From: Cyanobacteria bacterium OH_PDB_112
GTDB lineage: Bacteria; Cyanobacteriota; Vampirovibrionia; Gastranaerophilales; CAJFVJ01
Direction of reading: 5' to 3'
NCBI GenBank assembly: GCA_023457295.1
Contig: JAEWLZ010000169.1
Span: forward strand, 1 to 15,270
DNA: 15,270 bases
How positions within the stretch are numbered: position 1 is the first letter of the stretch; each line of letters begins with the position of its first letter. Shown here one piece after another: positions 1 through 7,366 of this stretch. Below the pieces are notes generated by a model that made no database searches, had not been told where the DNA came from, and was given only the letters and a program-made list of their open reading frames with translations. The translations under genes were made by a program, and so were the position numbers.

Positions 1-40
1 CCCATGGGCTCGGTGGGATACAAAGAATTTAGTTTAATTT

Positions 41-504
41 CTCCCCTACGCGGGGAGCGGAAACTTTTTGCCCAAAAAGTTTCATAAAAACGCCCGCCGA
101 GTTGCGTTTTTCTCATATTTTCTAACACTCATTTCACTTGGCTTATAACCGCATTCGCGAGCATTCAATATACAAGTTCCAGCAGAGTTAGCGATGCGCC
201 ACCTCACCTTCGGTGAGTACGTTCAATTTCGCTAAGAAATATGGAAAAACTCCACAAAGCGGGAGGCGACTTCATCCCATAATCTCGCCTTGTGGTAAGT
301 GAGCTTTGATTTCTTAACGAAATCGAGCGAAAAGGATTTTCTGAAAGAAAATCCGACGCGGAGAACTTTTTGGCGGAGCTAGCGAGATGAGTTTAGAAAT
401 GCGTGAACGATAACAGGCGAGCTTTTTTGGGTACTTTTTGAGCAAAAAGTACCTATAAGAAAAAGATTTAGAAGTAATAAGGTTCCGCCCCACGCGTAGG
501 GGAG
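41..504. repeat. Long imperfect inverted repeat, hairpin-rich, MITE/REP-like
   Basis: The ends match as inverted copies: 41-60 against the reverse complement of 485-504 agrees at 18 of 20 positions. Inner blocks also correspond in order: 61-82 with 430-453 (both 10-11 bp perfect hairpins with 2-nt loops), 118-142 with about 367-392, and 225-241 with 308-324. The centre, about 252-295, is itself a 13-position stem with one mismatch and one wobble. Further perfect hairpins lie at 86-111 (8 bp, terminator-like with a T run), 203-217 and 334-354 (9 bp, 3-nt loop). GC in sampled lines is about 40-48%, above the neighbouring genes. No transposase or other ORF lies inside. It is probably a dispersed non-coding repeat; the 86-111 hairpin may also terminate an upstream transcript. 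No convincing feature is visible in 1-40 or 505-570. Confidence 0.6.
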
Positions 505-570
505 ATAAGAAGAATTAATAAGAAAGTATATACAATATTACAAACCTGCAACAAACTTGAAAAGTCATGG

Positions 571-599
571 TTGACGGCGGTTTTTGTTTTAGATACAGT
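571..599 (+). promoter_or_regulatory. Sigma-70-type promoter of the rpsJ operon
   Basis: TTGACG (571-576) and TACAGT (594-599) are separated by 17 nt, giving 5/6 and 4/6 matches to the consensus. Transcription would start near 606 and leave a leader of about 65 nt before the rpsJ ATG at 671. The leader holds no obvious long hairpin, so an E. coli-style S10 leader controlled by L4 is not apparent. Confidence 0.6.
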
Positions 600-670
600 T
601 AATAATACTGAATGAGAGATTTCGGCATGCGCTGAGTTTCGAGTTAAATAGAAAAAGGACAGAAATAATA

Positions 671-991
671 ATGGCAACTAAATCAAAACAACAAAGAATA
701 AGAGTTTGTTTAAAAGCATATGATCACCGCTTAATCGATTTGTCTGCAAAGAAAATCGTGGAAACTGCGGAAAGAACTGACGCTAAGGTTTCAGGACCTA
801 TTCCTTTGCCTACAAAGCGTCGTATCTATTGTGTACTAAGAAGCCCTCACGTAAACAAAAAATCACGTGAGCATTTTGAATCTCGTACACATAAAAGAAT
901 TATCGACATTCTTAATCCGACTCAACAAACAACAGAAGAACTTAGTAGAATGGATCTTCCTGCTGGTGTTGATATCGAAGTAAAACTATAA
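671..991 (+). CDS. rpsJ: 30S ribosomal protein S10
   Basis: S10 is a 30S head protein that also serves as NusE in transcription antitermination in well-studied bacteria. The 106-residue product has the full family pattern: RIRVCLKAYDHRLID near the start, the GPIPLPTKR loop at about 42-50, and the SREHFESRTHKRIIDI stretch at about 64-79. The length is normal. The ATG at 671 follows AGGA at 656-659. It is the first gene of the cluster, behind a good promoter and a long repeat. In Cyanobacteria rpsJ usually sits behind tufA in the str cluster; here it heads S10, as in E. coli. A 90-nt spacer with a hairpin separates it from rplC. Confidence 0.97.
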   Translation: MATKSKQQRIRVCLKAYDHRLIDLSAKKIVETAERTDAKVSGPIPLPTKRRIYCVLRSPHVNKKSREHFESRTHKRIIDILNPTQQTTEELSRMDLPAGVDIEVKL

Positions 992-1081
992 TGTCGTGAC
1001 GGTGAAAGACCGTCGAAACTAAGTAAGAATGTGATCTGCGAAATCTAAAGTAACGCAGCGCTCGCAAAGAAAGAGGTAAAA

Positions 1082-1717
1082 ATGACTTTAGGCGTAATTG
1101 GCGAAAAGCTTGGCATGACCCAAGTTTTCAACGAAGACGGAATTATTATTCCGGTAACAGTTATAAAAGTAGAACCACTCACAGTCACTCAAATTAAAAC
1201 TGTTGAGAAAGACGGCTATAACGCAATTCAGGTTGGATTGGTTGAAGCTAAAGAAAAGCATTTAACAAAAGCTCAACAAGGTCACTTAAAGAAAAATAAA
1301 TTAGGCTTGTTTAGAGTTTTAAAAGAATTTAGAGTTGAAGATACATCTTCATACGAAATAGGTCAAACTCTTGATGCAAGTGTTTTGGCAGATATAGAAA
1401 AAGTTGACGTAACAGGAACTTCAATCGGTAAAGGATTCCAAGGTACTGTAAAACGTCACAATTTCTCAAGAGGACCTATGGCTCACGGTTCTAAAAACCA
1501 TAGAGCTCCTGGTTCTATCGGTGCAGGTACAACACCAAGCCGTGTTTTCAAAGGCAAAAAAATGGCTGGAAACATGGGTAATGAAACAGTTACCGTTGCA
1601 AAATTGCAAGTGGTAAAAATTGATAATGATAAAAATCTTTTGTTGGTAAAAGGTTCTGTTCCTGGTCCTGAGGGCAAATTGGTAACAGTAAAACCATCAA
1701 GAGTTAAGTGGAACTAA
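1082..1717 (+). CDS. rplC: 50S ribosomal protein L3
   Basis: L3 binds 23S rRNA early in 50S assembly and sends a loop towards the peptidyl transferase centre. The 211-residue product starts GVIGEKLGMTQVF and carries the conserved central loop at about 117-168 (GFQGTVKRHNF, then GSKNHRAPGSIGAGTTP, then FKGKKMAGNMG). The residue aligned with E. coli Gln150, the PrmB methylation site, appears to be Thr150, so that modification is probably absent. GAGG at 1072-1075 precedes the ATG at 1082. The length is typical. It is followed after 14 nt by rplD. Confidence 0.97.
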   Translation: MTLGVIGEKLGMTQVFNEDGIIIPVTVIKVEPLTVTQIKTVEKDGYNAIQVGLVEAKEKHLTKAQQGHLKKNKLGLFRVLKEFRVEDTSSYEIGQTLDASVLADIEKVDVTGTSIGKGFQGTVKRHNFSRGPMAHGSKNHRAPGSIGAGTTPSRVFKGKKMAGNMGNETVTVAKLQVVKIDNDKNLLLVKGSVPGPEGKLVTVKPSRVKWN

Positions 1718-1731
1718 AGGAATAAAAAATC

Positions 1732-2370
1732 ATGGCAAAGCAATTAACTATACATAATGCAACAGGAAGCTCGCTAGGCGAAATCGTTCTTAACGATGAA
1801 GTTTTCGGCATTGAGCCTAATGTTCATGTAATGCATTTAGCTGTAAGAAGACAGTTAAATAATGCAAGAAGCGGTTCTGCAAATACAAAAACACGTTCGG
1901 AAGTTCGTGGAGGCGGTAAAAAACCTTGGAAACAAAAAGGTACCGGCAGAGCTAGAGCAGGCAGTTTGAGAAGCCCTCTTTTTGCAGGTGGTGGTGTTTC
2001 TTTTGGTCCAAAACCAAGAGATTACAGTTTTTCAATGCCTACAAAAGCAAGAAGATTGGCTTTAAGGTCAGCTTTTTCTGCAAGAACGGCTGATTTGACG
2101 GTAGTGAAAGATTTTTCAGCTATCGAAGCGCCAAAAACAAAAGAAATGGTAAAAATCTTAAAAGCTTTAAATTTAGAAGGTAAAATCCTTATTATTGCGG
2201 ATTACAAACAGCCTGAAAATCAACATTTACAGCTTTCTGCAAGAAATTTACCAAATGTTAGAATGATTCTTCCATCTAACATAAATGTAAAAGATATTCT
2301 CGAGGCTGATAAAGTTCTTGTAACTGAAACAGCTATTGCAGATATAACAGAGAGGTTATTAAGAAAATGA
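1732..2370 (+). CDS. rplD: 50S ribosomal protein L4
   Basis: L4 lines the polypeptide exit tunnel; in E. coli it also represses the S10 operon. The product is 212 residues. The long basic extended loop is at about 44-90, with TRSEVRGGGKKPWKQKGTGRARAG and then SPLFAGGGVSFGPKPRDY, the family signature. The C-terminal globular half ends in an Asn/Asp-rich segment typical of L4. The ATG at 1732 follows AAGGA at 1717-1721. Its TGA stop overlaps the rplW start by 4 nt (ATGA), which suggests translational coupling. No L4-binding leader was recognised upstream of rpsJ, so autoregulation cannot be claimed. Confidence 0.97.
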   Translation: MAKQLTIHNATGSSLGEIVLNDEVFGIEPNVHVMHLAVRRQLNNARSGSANTKTRSEVRGGGKKPWKQKGTGRARAGSLRSPLFAGGGVSFGPKPRDYSFSMPTKARRLALRSAFSARTADLTVVKDFSAIEAPKTKEMVKILKALNLEGKILIIADYKQPENQHLQLSARNLPNVRMILPSNINVKDILEADKVLVTETAIADITERLLRK

Positions 2371-2675
2371 GCCGTATAAAAATGAATCAGGAAAGACTGC
2401 TTGATGTAATCAAAAAGCCTTTAATAACAGAAAAGGCTGTTATGGCAGTTGAAAAAAGTCAATATACGTTTGAAGTAGTTCAAGATGCTACAAAAACAGA
2501 AATCAAGCAAGCTGTTGAAGAGCTTTTCCCTGGAAGAAAAGTTAAAAAAGTAAGAACAGTTTATATGCCAAGTCATGAAAAAAGACTAGGTCTAAAACAT
2601 GGTAGAACACAATCAGGCAAGAAGGCCATCGTTACTTTAGAAGGCGAACCTCTTGAAGATTTGATAGGAGCTTAA
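2367..2675 (+). CDS. rplW: 50S ribosomal protein L23
   Basis: L23 sits at the exit of the peptide tunnel and is the docking site for trigger factor and SRP. The 102-residue product contains DVIKKPLITEKA (about 13-24), YTFEVVQDATKTEIKQAVEELF, and the VRTVYMPSHEKRLG loop, all family hallmarks. The start at 2367 overlaps the rplD stop by 4 nt and has AGAGAGG about 11 nt upstream. A second ATG five codons in (2382) would also give a normal L23 N-terminus but lacks a good ribosome-binding site, so 2367 is preferred. Confidence 0.95.
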   Translation: MSRIKMNQERLLDVIKKPLITEKAVMAVEKSQYTFEVVQDATKTEIKQAVEELFPGRKVKKVRTVYMPSHEKRLGLKHGRTQSGKKAIVTLEGEPLEDLIGA

Positions 2676-2679
2676 AAAA

Positions 2680-3507
2680 ATGGCTATTCGCAATATAAAT
2701 CCAACATCACCGGGACAAAGAGGAATGTCAGTAAATGATTTTGCTGATATTACAACCTCTACCCCTGAAAAATCGTTGTTGATGCCTAGAAAACAAAAAT
2801 CAGGAAGAAATAATACAGGTAGAATCACATGTCGTCACAAAGGCGGCGGACATAAAAAAGCTTATCGTATTATTGATTTCAAACGTGATAAAGCTGGTAT
2901 TCCGGCAACAGTAAAAACAATAGAATATGATCCAAACAGAAATGTTCGTATTTCTTTAGTTTGTTATGCTGACGGTGAGAAAAGATATATTTTAACTCCC
3001 GAAAATTTAAAAGTGGGAGATGTTATTGTAAGCGGTTCTGAGGCGGAAATCAAAACAGGAAATGCTCTTCCTTTGTTTGATATTCCTTTGGGTACTGTGG
3101 TACACAATATTGAATTAACGCCTGGTTGCGGCGGAAAGTTAGTTCGTTCCGCAGGTGCAGGTGCGCAGCTTATGGCGAAAGAAGGAAATTTTGTTACTTT
3201 GAAAATGCCATCATCAGAAATGAGAATGGTTCGTAAAGATTGTTACGCAACAATCGGCACGCTTGGTAACTCAGAACATAAAAACATGAAAATCGGTAAA
3301 GCCGGAAGAAAACGCTATTTAGGCGTTCGTCCTACGGTTCGTGGTGTAACAATGAACCCTTGCGATCACCCTCACGGTGGTGGTGAAGGTAAAACAGGTC
3401 CCGGCGGGCATCCAAAAACTCCTTGGGGTAAACCGGCTCTTGGTTATAAAACAAGAAAGAAAAATAAAAATACCGATAAGTATATAGTAAGAAAACGTAA
3501 GAAGTAA
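2680..3507 (+). CDS. rplB: 50S ribosomal protein L2
   Basis: L2 is a primary 23S rRNA binder needed for subunit association and peptidyl transferase activity. The product is 275 residues, normal for the family. Seen are GRITCRHKGGGHKKAYRII at about 48-66 and the C-terminal signature at about 217-250 (RPTVRGVTMNPCDHPHGGGEG), which holds the conserved His near the catalytic centre, followed by a Lys/Arg-rich tail. GGAG at 2667-2670 precedes the ATG at 2680, and the gap after rplW is only 4 nt. Confidence 0.97.
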   Translation: MAIRNINPTSPGQRGMSVNDFADITTSTPEKSLLMPRKQKSGRNNTGRITCRHKGGGHKKAYRIIDFKRDKAGIPATVKTIEYDPNRNVRISLVCYADGEKRYILTPENLKVGDVIVSGSEAEIKTGNALPLFDIPLGTVVHNIELTPGCGGKLVRSAGAGAQLMAKEGNFVTLKMPSSEMRMVRKDCYATIGTLGNSEHKNMKIGKAGRKRYLGVRPTVRGVTMNPCDHPHGGGEGKTGPGGHPKTPWGKPALGYKTRKKNKNTDKYIVRKRKK

Positions 3508-3520
3508 GGAGATAATATAA

Positions 3521-3802
3521 ATGGCCCGTTCACTAAAAAAAGGTCCATACGTTCTAGAATCTTTACAAAAAAAGATTGATAAAATGAACGAAGCAGGTGA
3601 TAAAAAAGTAATAAAAACTTGGTCTAGAGCATCTATGATAATACCTGATATGTTGGGTCATACCATAGCGGTTCATAACGGTAAAACACATGTTCCTGTT
3701 TATGTTACAGAGCAAATGATAGGTCATAAATTGGGCGAATTCGCTCCTACAAGATTCTATCGTGGTCACGCAGGACAGGACAAAGGAGCGAAAAGGAAAT
3801 AA
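3521..3802 (+). CDS. rpsS: 30S ribosomal protein S19
   Basis: S19 is a 30S head protein next to S13. The 93-residue product is standard: RSLKKGPYV at the start, then KTWSRASMIIPDMLGHTIAVHNGKTHVPVYV and the GHKLGEFAPTR motif (about 69-79), ending in a basic tail. AAGGAG just after the rplB stop precedes the ATG at 3521. It is followed after 2 nt by rplV. Confidence 0.97.
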   Translation: MARSLKKGPYVLESLQKKIDKMNEAGDKKVIKTWSRASMIIPDMLGHTIAVHNGKTHVPVYVTEQMIGHKLGEFAPTRFYRGHAGQDKGAKRK

Positions 3803-3804
3803 TT

Positions 3805-4137
3805 ATGGAAGCTTCATCTAAACAAACAAATATAAAAATGACTGCGAGAAAACTTCGCAGAGTAATAAATGAAGTCCGTGGCAAAAATGTTCAAGAAGCT
3901 ATTAAAATTCTTCGTTTTATGCCTTATGAGGCGGCAAAAGTTGTTTTGCATAATTTGCAAAGCGCAGTAGCTAATGCTCAAGAAAAAGGACTTGATGTAG
4001 CAGCTTTGATAGTATCAGAAGTATTTGCTGATGAAAGTGTTACTTATAAAAGAGCAAAACCTCGCGCTCAAGGGCGTATTTATAGAAGATTGAAACGTAC
4101 ATCACATTTGACTGTCAAAGTCGGTGTTAAGAAATAG
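3805..4137 (+). CDS. rplV: 50S ribosomal protein L22
   Basis: L22 contacts all 23S domains and its beta-hairpin narrows the exit tunnel. The 110-residue product shows the usual N-terminal helix segment (KMTARKLRRVINEVRGKNVQEA, about 11-32), SAVANAQEKGLDVAALIVSEVF, and the C-terminal hairpin KRAKPRAQGRIYRRLKRTSH (about 82-101), where macrolide-resistance changes occur in other species. The tip appears wild type in length. AAAGGA overlaps the rpsS stop region. The TAG stop is part of the ribosome-binding site of rpsC. Confidence 0.96.
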   Translation: MEASSKQTNIKMTARKLRRVINEVRGKNVQEAIKILRFMPYEAAKVVLHNLQSAVANAQEKGLDVAALIVSEVFADESVTYKRAKPRAQGRIYRRLKRTSHLTVKVGVKK

Positions 4138-4148
4138 GAGACATCAAA

Positions 4149-4877
4149 TTGGGACAGAAGACACATCCAACAGGATTCAGAGTAGGTATAATAAAACCCT
4201 GGTTAAGTAGTTGGTTTGCAAATAAAAAAGAATATCCTGCAAATTTAGCTGAAGATGCTAAAATGAGAGCTTATCTCAAAAAGAAACTTTATAATGCAGG
4301 TATAAGCAGAATCCTTATAGATAGAAAAGGACAAGATGCTACTATTTCAATTATTGCGGCTAAGCCCGGTATTATTGTCGGTCGTGGCGGACAGGGTGTA
4401 GAAGATTTAAGAAAAGATTTATCTGCGAAATTTAACAGAAAAGTGCAGATAGATATTCTTGAAGTTGATAAAATTGATGCTGATGCTCAATTAGTAGCAG
4501 AATCAATTGCTCAACAGCTTGAAAAAAGGGTTGTTTTCAGAAGAGCGATGAAACAAGCTATTCAACGTTCAATGAGAGCAGGCGTTCTTGGTATTAAAGT
4601 TGCAGTTTCCGGTCGTTTGGGCGGAGCTGAAATTGCAAGAACAGAATGGTCTAAAGAGGGTCGTATTCCTCTTCAAACTTTAAGAGCCGATGTGGATTAT
4701 GGTTTTGCTCAGGCAGATACTATGATGGGAATTATAGGTGTAAAAGTTTGGTTATTCAAAGGCGAAATTTTGCCTGGTGAAAAAGTAGACCAAAATATCA
4801 AAGCTAAAAAAGCAGGCGGATTTGAAGGCGGTGCAGCATCAGCCGGACGTCGTGCAGGTAAAAAAAGAGGTAAATAA
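4149..4877 (+). CDS. rpsC: 30S ribosomal protein S3
   Basis: S3 forms part of the mRNA entry channel of the 30S subunit. The 242-residue product starts from TTG at 4149 (GQKTHPTGFRVGIIKPW follows the initiator), with GGAG at 4137-4140 eight nt upstream; no ATG fits the conserved N-terminus. The KH domain motif KPGIIVGRGGQGVEDLRKDL lies at about 72-91. The C-terminal domain has GRLGGAEIARTEWSKEGRIPLQTLRADVDYG (about 157-187). The tail is Gly/Ala/Lys/Arg-rich, as is common. The TTG start is one of several non-ATG starts in this window. Confidence 0.96.
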   Translation: MGQKTHPTGFRVGIIKPWLSSWFANKKEYPANLAEDAKMRAYLKKKLYNAGISRILIDRKGQDATISIIAAKPGIIVGRGGQGVEDLRKDLSAKFNRKVQIDILEVDKIDADAQLVAESIAQQLEKRVVFRRAMKQAIQRSMRAGVLGIKVAVSGRLGGAEIARTEWSKEGRIPLQTLRADVDYGFAQADTMMGIIGVKVWLFKGEILPGEKVDQNIKAKKAGGFEGGAASAGRRAGKKRGK

Positions 4878-4902
4878 TTAAATTTATTAGGAGCATAAAA
4901 CA

Positions 4903-5307
4903 ATGTTAATGCCTAAAAAAACAAAATATCGTAAAAAAATGAAGGGCAATATGAAAGGTTCTGAAACAAGAGGAACTGAGTTAGAATTTGGCGAATACGG
5001 TCTTCAAACAGTTGAGCCTGCCTGGATTACAAGCAGACAAATCGAGGCTGCAAGACGTGCGATGACTCGTCACATAAAAAGAGGCGGTCAGGTATGGATT
5101 AAAATCTTCCCTGATAAACCTATTACAAAAAAACCTGCTGAAACTCGTATGGGTAAAGGCAAAGGCAATCCAGAATATTGGGTAGCTGTTGTAAAACCCG
5201 GCAGAGTTATGTTTGAAATGGCAGGGGTTTCAAGAGAGATATCTGTAAGAGCGTTAGAACTTGCAGCTCAAAAGTTACCTATTAAAACAAGAATTATAGA
5301 AAAGTAA
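4903..5307 (+). CDS. rplP: 50S ribosomal protein L16
   Basis: L16 organises the A-site and P-site tRNA region of the 50S subunit. The 134-residue product begins MLMPKKTKYRK, the usual form. It contains GLQTVEPAWITSRQIEAARRAMTRHIKRGGQVWIKIFPDKP (about 34-74) and GKGKGNPEYWVAVVKPGRVMFE. AGGAG at 4889-4893 is 9 nt before the first ATG (4903) and 15 nt before the second (4909), which favours the first. The TAA stop directly abuts the rpmC region with no spacer. Confidence 0.96.
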   Translation: MLMPKKTKYRKKMKGNMKGSETRGTELEFGEYGLQTVEPAWITSRQIEAARRAMTRHIKRGGQVWIKIFPDKPITKKPAETRMGKGKGNPEYWVAVVKPGRVMFEMAGVSREISVRALELAAQKLPIKTRIIEK

Positions 5308-5319
5308 ATGGTGATAACA

Positions 5320-5517
5320 ATGAAAATAAACCAACTTAGAGAACTTACAATTGATGAATTAAAAGATGAAGTGCTTAACTTGAAAAAGAAGCTATTTGAA
5401 TTAAAAGTAGCAAAAGCAACTCAGAAACTTGAAAATCCTGCTGAAATAGGTGGAATCAAGCATCAAATTGCTCAAGTTAAAACTGTAATCAGAGAAAAAG
5501 AGTTAATAAACAATTAA
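5320..5517 (+). CDS. rpmC: 50S ribosomal protein L29
   Basis: L29 is a small two-helix protein near the tunnel exit, beside L23. The predicted product of 65 residues starts MKINQLRELTIDELKDE and has the family pattern LKKKLFELKVAKATQKLENPAEIGGIKHQIAQVKTVIRE. Start choice: an in-frame ATG at 5308 touches the rplP stop but has no ribosome-binding site. GGTGA at 5310-5314 lies 5 nt before the ATG at 5320 and complements the 16S tail, so 5320 is chosen. If 5308 is used, the protein gains four residues (MVIT). Confidence 0.93.
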   Translation: MKINQLRELTIDELKDEVLNLKKKLFELKVAKATQKLENPAEIGGIKHQIAQVKTVIREKELINN

Positions 5518-5529
5518 GAGGTGAAAATC

Positions 5530-5775
5530 GTGCCTAAGAAGGAAAAAACAGGTATAGTAGTAAGCGATAAAATGAATCAGACAGTAGTGGTTGCAGTTCA
5601 TGAATATAAACCACACCCAAAATACAAGAAGATTCAGCAATCAACAAAAAATTATCTTGCAAATAATATAAAAGGCGAAGCTGCTCAAGGTGATACCGTT
5701 CGTATTATTGAGTCAAGACCAGTCAGCAAAAATAAATGCTGGAGCGTCGCAGAAGTAATTGAAAAAGCAAAATAA
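5530..5775 (+). CDS. rpsQ: 30S ribosomal protein S17
   Basis: S17 is an OB-fold primary binder of 16S rRNA. The product is read from GTG at 5530 (initiator, then PKKEKTGIVVSDKMNQTVVVAV), 81 residues. AGAGGTGA at 5517-5524 is 5 nt upstream. A GTG at 5521 in the same frame lies inside that site and is less likely. Conserved parts are HPKYKK, GDTVRIIESRPVSKNKCWSV. The usual His-Asp-Glu of the central loop is replaced by a Leu-Ala-Asn-Asn-Ile segment, a small local divergence. Confidence 0.93.
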   Translation: MPKKEKTGIVVSDKMNQTVVVAVHEYKPHPKYKKIQQSTKNYLANNIKGEAAQGDTVRIIESRPVSKNKCWSVAEVIEKAK

Positions 5776-5797
5776 TTTCTGAATAAGGAAAGAAAAA

Positions 5798-6166
5798 ATG
5801 ATACAACAAGAAACAAGACTAAATGTAGCAGATAATACAGGGGCAAAAGAACTTCTTTGCATAAGAGTTCTTGGCAGTTCAGGCAGAAAATACGCAGGAA
5901 TCGGTGATATCATTGTTTGTGCTGTAAAAGATGCCGCTCCTAATATGCCGGTTAAAAAATCTGATGTAGTTAAAGCTGTTGTCGTTAGAACTAAGAAAAG
6001 TTTAAAACGTTTGGACGGTACAACAATTAGATTTGATGAAAATGCCGCTGTAATTATCAATAAAGACGGAAACCCAATCGGAACTCGTGTTTTTGGACCG
6101 GTTGCCCGTGAACTTAGAGATAAAGGGTTTATGAAAATTGTTTCATTGGCTCCGGAGGTAATTTAA
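5798..6166 (+). CDS. rplN: 50S ribosomal protein L14
   Basis: L14 forms part of intersubunit bridges and is where RsfS silencing factor binds in species that have it. The product is exactly 122 residues, the family norm. Seen are MIQQETRLNVADNTGAKELLCIRVLG at the start, KSDVVKAVVVRTKK, and FDENAAVIINKDGNPIGTRVFGPVARELRDKGFMKIVSLAPEVI at the end, all canonical. AAGGAA at 5785-5790 precedes the ATG. Confidence 0.97.
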   Translation: MIQQETRLNVADNTGAKELLCIRVLGSSGRKYAGIGDIIVCAVKDAAPNMPVKKSDVVKAVVVRTKKSLKRLDGTTIRFDENAAVIINKDGNPIGTRVFGPVARELRDKGFMKIVSLAPEVI

Positions 6167-6170
6167 AATC

Positions 6171-6518
6171 ATGAAAAAACAAGAAAAAAATAATAATAAT
6201 AAATTACATGTAAGAACAGGCGACAGAGTTATTGTTGTTGCAGGAAAAGATAAAGGCAAAATAGCCAACATAAAAAAATCTCTTCCTCAAGACAATAAAG
6301 TTGTTGTTGAAGGTGTAAATATGATAACTAAGGCTCAAAAACCTAACCCTATGTTAGGAATTCAAGGCGGCTTAGTTAAGTATGAAGCTCCTTTGTATTC
6401 TTCAAAAGTTATGCTTTATTGCACAAAATGCGAAAAAGCTACAAGAATAAAAGTAGAAACAGTAGATGGTAAAAAAGTTCGTGTATGTAAAAAATGCGGC
6501 GAACAGCTTGATATTTAA
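6171..6518 (+). CDS. rplX: 50S ribosomal protein L24 with C4 zinc-ribbon tail
   Basis: L24 is an assembly-initiator protein of the 50S subunit. The 115-residue product opens with a Lys/Asn-rich extension (MKKQEKNNNNK), followed by the KOW motif (TGDRVIVVAGKDKGKIANI, about 16-34). The distal part carries Cys84-x2-Cys87 and Cys106-x2-Cys109, a complete four-cysteine pattern that fits zinc binding. Many bacterial L24 proteins keep this ribbon, whereas others have lost some or all cysteines. GGAGG at 6154-6158 lies 12 nt before the ATG, which is long but acceptable. It is followed after 11 nt by rplE. Confidence 0.95.
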   Translation: MKKQEKNNNNKLHVRTGDRVIVVAGKDKGKIANIKKSLPQDNKVVVEGVNMITKAQKPNPMLGIQGGLVKYEAPLYSSKVMLYCTKCEKATRIKVETVDGKKVRVCKKCGEQLDI

Positions 6519-6529
6519 GGAATAAAAAA

Positions 6530-7078
6530 ATGGCAGTGACAAAAGAACTTCAAAAAAAATATAAGGAAGATGTAATACCGGCTTTAAAAGAAAAATTCGG
6601 CTATAAAAATATTCATCAAGTTCCTAAATTACACAAAGTTGTAATTAATATGGGAGTAGGTGAAGGAGCTAAAAACTCAAAGTTGATAGAAGCTGCGGTA
6701 AAAGAACTTACTGATATAGCAGGACAAAAAGCGGTTGTTACAAAAGCTAAAAAATCAATCGCGACTTACAAAATCAGAGAAGGAATGCCTGTTGGTTGCA
6801 TGGTAACACTTCGCGGTGAGAGAATGTATGATTTCTTACAAAAACTTATCGGTGTTGTGCTTCCCCGTATTCGTGACTTTAGAGGTATTAACGGAAAAAG
6901 TTTTGACGGTAAAGGAAATTATTCTTTGGGAGTCAAAGAACAAGTTCTTTTCCCTGAAATTTCATACGATGATGTTGATGCAACAAGAGGCATGGACATT
7001 TCAATAGTAACTACTGCGGAAACTGATGAAGAAGCAAAAGAATTGCTTGCTGCACTCGGTATGCCGTTTAAGAAATAA
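6530..7078 (+). CDS. rplE: 50S ribosomal protein L5
   Basis: L5 binds 5S rRNA in the central protuberance and contacts P-site tRNA. The product is 182 residues, close to the usual 179-180. Motifs seen are HQVPKLHKVVINMGVGEGAKNSK (about 29-51), TKAKKSIATYKIREGMPVGCMVTLRG, and LPRIRDFRGINGKSFDGKGNYSLGVKEQVLFPEI (about 111-144). The end, FKK, is typical. AAGGA at 6517-6521 precedes the ATG at 6530. Confidence 0.97.
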   Translation: MAVTKELQKKYKEDVIPALKEKFGYKNIHQVPKLHKVVINMGVGEGAKNSKLIEAAVKELTDIAGQKAVVTKAKKSIATYKIREGMPVGCMVTLRGERMYDFLQKLIGVVLPRIRDFRGINGKSFDGKGNYSLGVKEQVLFPEISYDDVDATRGMDISIVTTAETDEEAKELLAALGMPFKK

Positions 7079-7100
7079 GCTGAATTAAGGAGATAAAACC

Positions 7101-7307
7101 TTGGCTAAAAAAGCAATGATACAAAAAGAACAAAGAAGAGAAAAACTTGTAGCAGCAGGTAAACTTTCAAAAGTAAGATTGCATAACCGTTGCAGTATTT
7201 GCGGAAGACCTCATGGTTTCCACAGAGATTTCGGTCTTTGCAGAATTCACTTGAGAGAAATGGCTCATAAAGGCCTTTTGCCTGGAGTTACAAAAGCTTC
7301 TTGGTAA
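7101..7307 (+). CDS. rpsN: 30S ribosomal protein S14, short zinc-type variant (C3H)
   Basis: S14 is a 30S head protein near the decoding region. The product starts from TTG at 7101, with AGGAG at 7088-7092, and is 68 residues, close to the 61-residue zinc type and far from the roughly 100-residue zinc-free type. The metal pattern is Cys31-x2-Cys34 and Cys47-x2-His50, so the usual fourth Cys is His. The C-terminal half (FHRDFGLCRIHLREMAHKGLLPGVTKASW) reads like the cyanobacterial S14 ending. Cyanobacteria usually do not keep rpsN in this operon, but here it occupies the classical spc position between rplE and rpsH. Confidence 0.94.
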   Translation: MAKKAMIQKEQRREKLVAAGKLSKVRLHNRCSICGRPHGFHRDFGLCRIHLREMAHKGLLPGVTKASW

Positions 7308-7366
7308 TATAACAAAGGCATCTGCCTAAGTTTGATAAAGCTATAAAGTAAAATAAGGAAAAATCA

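Noticed and set aside
606..670. E. coli-type S10 leader with L4-dependent attenuation
   Set aside because: The predicted leader is only about 65 nt and I see no terminator-like hairpin in it.
1..670. CRISPR array in the repeat-rich left end
   Set aside because: The repeats are inverted hairpin arms of varied length, not evenly spaced direct repeats with unique spacers, and no cas gene is present.
468..677. 69-codon minus-strand ORF across the rpsJ promoter
   Set aside because: It overlaps the rpsJ start and the promoter, part of it lies in the inverted repeat, and it has no family resemblance.
5713..6060. 115-codon minus-strand ORF over rpsQ and rplN
   Set aside because: It is an antisense shadow of conserved ribosomal-protein codons.
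7316..7327. Hairpin between rpsN and rpsH as a terminator
   Set aside because: The stem is only 5 bp, the loop 2 nt, and no T run follows; the operon clearly continues.
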